A stretch of DNA of 64,000 nucleotides from Glutamicibacter ardleyensis. Its GTDB lineage: Bacteria; Actinomycetota; Actinomycetes; Actinomycetales; Micrococcaceae. How positions within the stretch are numbered: position 1 is the first letter of the stretch; the number at the start of each line of letters is the position of its first letter. Location of the stretch: the NCBI RefSeq assembly GCF_014644555.1, contig NZ_BMKX01000001.1, positions 744,001-808,000 of the forward strand, read 5' to 3'. Shown here one piece after another: positions 62,117-64,000 of this stretch. A program made the translations under genes and the position numbers. Below the pieces are notes generated by a model. It was not told the origin of the DNA and ran no database searches. It worked only from the letters and a program-made list of their open reading frames with translations.

Positions 62117-63798
62117 GACAGCCCCACCGCGTTCCCGTTGCCATCAACATCCATGTGCATGGCAGCGGGTACCTTGGGAAGACCTGGCATGGTTGTCAGC
62201 GTTCCGGTGATGGCCACGATAAAGCCAGCACCAGTCTTAGGAATCAACTCACGCACCTGCAGCGTAAAGCCCCCGGGGTCGCCTAGAAGAGTTGGGTCAT
62301 CGGAGAAGGAGTACTGGGTTTTAGCTATACATACCGGTAGCTGGTCCCAACCGTTGGCGTGGATCTGTTCAAGTACTCGCTTAGCTTTTGCGGAGTATTC
62401 CACCCCGGCTGCTCCATACATCTCGCGCACCACGGTAGAAATCTTCTCCTCGACGGGCAGCTGCAACTCATATAGTTCCGCGTAATTGCTTGGCTCCTCG
62501 ATAGTCCGCAAAACCGCGGAGGCCAAATCGCCGGCACCTTGACCGCCTTGGCCCCACACGTCTGCGACTGCGCATTCAACCCCGTGCGCCTGCGCCCACT
62601 GCGTGACCACGGCCAGTTCGGCCTTGGTATCTAAGGTGAACTGGTTGATGCCAATAACCGGCTGGACGCCGAACTTCTTGATATTCGAGACATGCCGCGC
62701 GAGATTCGGCAGTCCATCGCGGACCGCCGCAACATTTTCTTTACCCAGCTCATCTTTGGTCACTCCGCCGTGCATTTTCAGAGCACGGACTGTCGCAACG
62801 ATTACCACCGTGTCGGGGGCGCATCCGGCATAGCGGGCTTTAATGTCCATGAATTTCTCGGCACCCAGGTCGGTACCGAAACCGGCTTCGGTCACCACGA
62901 CATCGGCGAGCGCTCGTGCGGTATTGGTGGCGATGGCCGAGTTGCAACCGTGGGCAATGTTGGCGAACGGTCCGCCGTGGATAAATGCGGGCGTGCCACC
63001 GATGGTCTGCACCAGATTGGGCTTGATTGCATCCTTGAGCAGCAACGCCATGGCACCGGCAGCACCCAAATCATCAACGGTGACCGGAGCCTTGGCATAG
63101 CTATAACCAATAGTCATCCGGCCCAGTCGGGCACGCAAGTCCGTAAGCCCGGTGGCCAGGCAGAAAACCGCCATGACCTCGGAAGCTGCGGTGATTTCAA
63201 ATCCGGTTTCCCTCGGTACCCCATCGGTCACCGACCCAAGCCCGATCACCACATGACGCAGCGCGCGGTCGTTCATATCCGTCACACGTTTGAAGGTGAT
63301 GCGTTGCGGATCAATGCCAAGCGAGTTTCCCTGCTGCAGGTGGTTATCCACCAGTGCCATCAACAGGTTGTTGGCACTGGTGATGGCATGAAAGTCCCCG
63401 GTGAAGTGCAAGTTGATTTCATCCATGGGCAGCACCTGCGAGTAGCCACCACCGGTGGCCCCGCCCTTCATCCCGAAGCTTGGGCCCACAGAAGGTTCAC
63501 GCAAGGCGATCATGGTTTTACTTCCGGCAGCCGTTAAAGCATCACCTAAGCCCACCACCATGGTTGATTTACCTTCACCAGCGGGCGTTGGTGACATGCC
63601 GCTGACCAGGATCACCTTTCCCGGACGGTCCTTGCGAGCGGCCAAAAGGGACGGATCCACTTTGGCTTTGTACCTGCCATAGGACTCAACGGCCATATCC
63701 GGGATCCCCGCAAGCCGTGCAATCTCGGATATTGGCCTGATTACCGCCCGCGAAGCGATTGAAAGATCGCTCATATCGGTTCCTGGCGTCGCTTCCAT
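62113..63798 (-). CDS. fhs: Formate-tetrahydrofolate ligase
   Basis: A 561-residue enzyme that joins formate to tetrahydrofolate with ATP, feeding one-carbon metabolism. The P-loop is PTPAGEGKSTMVVGL; further family blocks are REPSVGPSFGMKGGA, GGGYSQVLPMDEINLHFTGD (overlapping) and TIGYSYAKAPVT. I use the ATG at 63798 with AGGGG upstream; a start at 63774 with AGGAA is nearly as good. It is convergent with the DUF2975/HTH operon. The window ends before anything further upstream can be identified. Confidence 0.95.
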   Translation of the reverse strand: MEATPGTDMSDLSIASRAVIRPISEIARLAGIPDMAVESYGRYKAKVDPSLLAARKDRPGKVILVSGMSPTPAGEGKSTMVVGLGDALTAAGSKTMIALREPSVGPSFGMKGGATGGGYSQVLPMDEINLHFTGDFHAITSANNLLMALVDNHLQQGNSLGIDPQRITFKRVTDMNDRALRHVVIGLGSVTDGVPRETGFEITAASEVMAVFCLATGLTDLRARLGRMTIGYSYAKAPVTVDDLGAAGAMALLLKDAIKPNLVQTIGGTPAFIHGGPFANIAHGCNSAIATNTARALADVVVTEAGFGTDLGAEKFMDIKARYAGCAPDTVVIVATVRALKMHGGVTKDELGKENVAAVRDGLPNLARHVSNIKKFGVQPVIGINQFTLDTKAELAVVTQWAQAHGVECAVADVWGQGGQGAGDLASAVLRTIEEPSNYAELYELQLPVEEKISTVVREMYGAAGVEYSAKAKRVLEQIHANGWDQLPVCIAKTQYSFSDDPTLLGDPGGFTLQVRELIPKTGAGFIVAITGTLTTMPGLPKVPAAMHMDVDGNGNAVGLS

Positions 63799-64000
63799 CG
63801 TGTGTCCCCTTTGCCTGGCTTGCCGCATTGCGGTCAATGAGGAAGTCCAAGGTTTATGGTTTTCCTCGATTGATCTACAAGCTACCACTGTGCTGCGCAC
63901 GGGGATCGAACCTCGCGGGTACTTCGACAATATCCAAACGTTGCTGATCAGTTAGCTGAGAGCTTTATTAAAACGCTCGCAAACCTCGCAGAGCAGTGCT
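63799..64000. other. Upstream region of fhs, window end
   Basis: About 200 bases that should hold the fhs promoter. GGTTCGATCCCCG occurs on the minus strand and recalls a tRNA T-arm, but the stem does not pair, so no tRNA is called. No regulatory element is identified. Confidence 0.4.

Noticed and set aside
62692-63537. 281-codon open frame opposite fhs
   Set aside because: It is the complementary-strand reflection of a strongly conserved fhs gene in a high-G+C genome; the protein has no recognisable features.
63890-63960. tRNA-like sequence on the minus strand (GGTTCGATCCCCG)
   Set aside because: The T-loop consensus is there, but the T-stem has three mismatches of five and no acceptor or anticodon stem can be formed.

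Overview
The window reads as a chromosomal segment of a moderately high G+C actinobacterium, most likely Micrococcaceae (Arthrobacter or Glutamicibacter-like). This rests on gene style: frequent GTG/TTG starts, AGGAG-type ribosome sites, ATGA overlaps, an AccA1/MaoC/CitE leucine-type operon, a TPP-riboswitch thiC and many MHS-type transporters. The genus is inference. I saw no rRNA, tRNA, transposon, prophage or CRISPR. Almost every base is coding, and the content is dominated by accessory catabolism.

Layout. 1-1.5 kb: end of an acyl-CoA carboxylase operon (biotin domain, MaoC hydratase, CitE-type lyase). 1.6-6.3 kb: MFS exporter, AarF/UbiB kinase and small membrane proteins. 6.5-9.9 kb: metallo-beta-lactamase-fold hydrolase, MHS transporter and LysR regulator. 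10-12.6 kb: two DszC/SfnB-like acyl-CoA-dehydrogenase-fold monooxygenases. 12.9-15.5 kb: GntP permease and CdaR regulator. 15.6-25.4 kb: aldehyde dehydrogenase, a NitT/TauT-type ABC importer with two related binding proteins, and three related zinc alcohol dehydrogenases. Two divergent promoters in that block share a TACTAG motif. 25.4-27.1 kb: HTH regulator with methionine aminopeptidase, and a lipoprotein.

27.2-46 kb is an aromatic-type catabolic island. The first part is an HpaB-like oxygenase, MmgE/PrpD and a flavin reductase fused to an FCD-like sensor domain. An MHS transporter, a flavin monooxygenase of the NtaA/DszA type and a LysR/VAO-type phenol oxidase pair follow. The last part is a Baeyer-Villiger monooxygenase with an N-terminal extension, an esterase, an extradiol dioxygenase, an FAH-family hydrolase, a class A flavin hydroxylase and two paralogous GntR regulators. 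The second half fits stepwise degradation of a 4-alkylphenol or hydroxyacetophenone: side-chain oxidation, ester insertion, ester hydrolysis, ring hydroxylation and ring cleavage.

46-64 kb returns to housekeeping or general functions. It holds glycerate kinase, a DHA2 exporter and MarR regulator, thiC with its TPP riboswitch, a SulP transporter and a c-di-GMP block (GGDEF, EAL, membrane glycosyltransferase). Several conserved proteins, a DUF2975/HTH pair and formate-tetrahydrofolate ligase complete it.

The least explained signal is a short structured RNA element present three times (about 49.17, 51.82 and 52.04 kb). Each copy has a near-identical 40-nt core followed by a terminator hairpin whose sequence changes while its pairing is kept. 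Their predicted 5' ends resemble the anti-Shine-Dalgarno sequence. I propose a multi-copy small RNA family.
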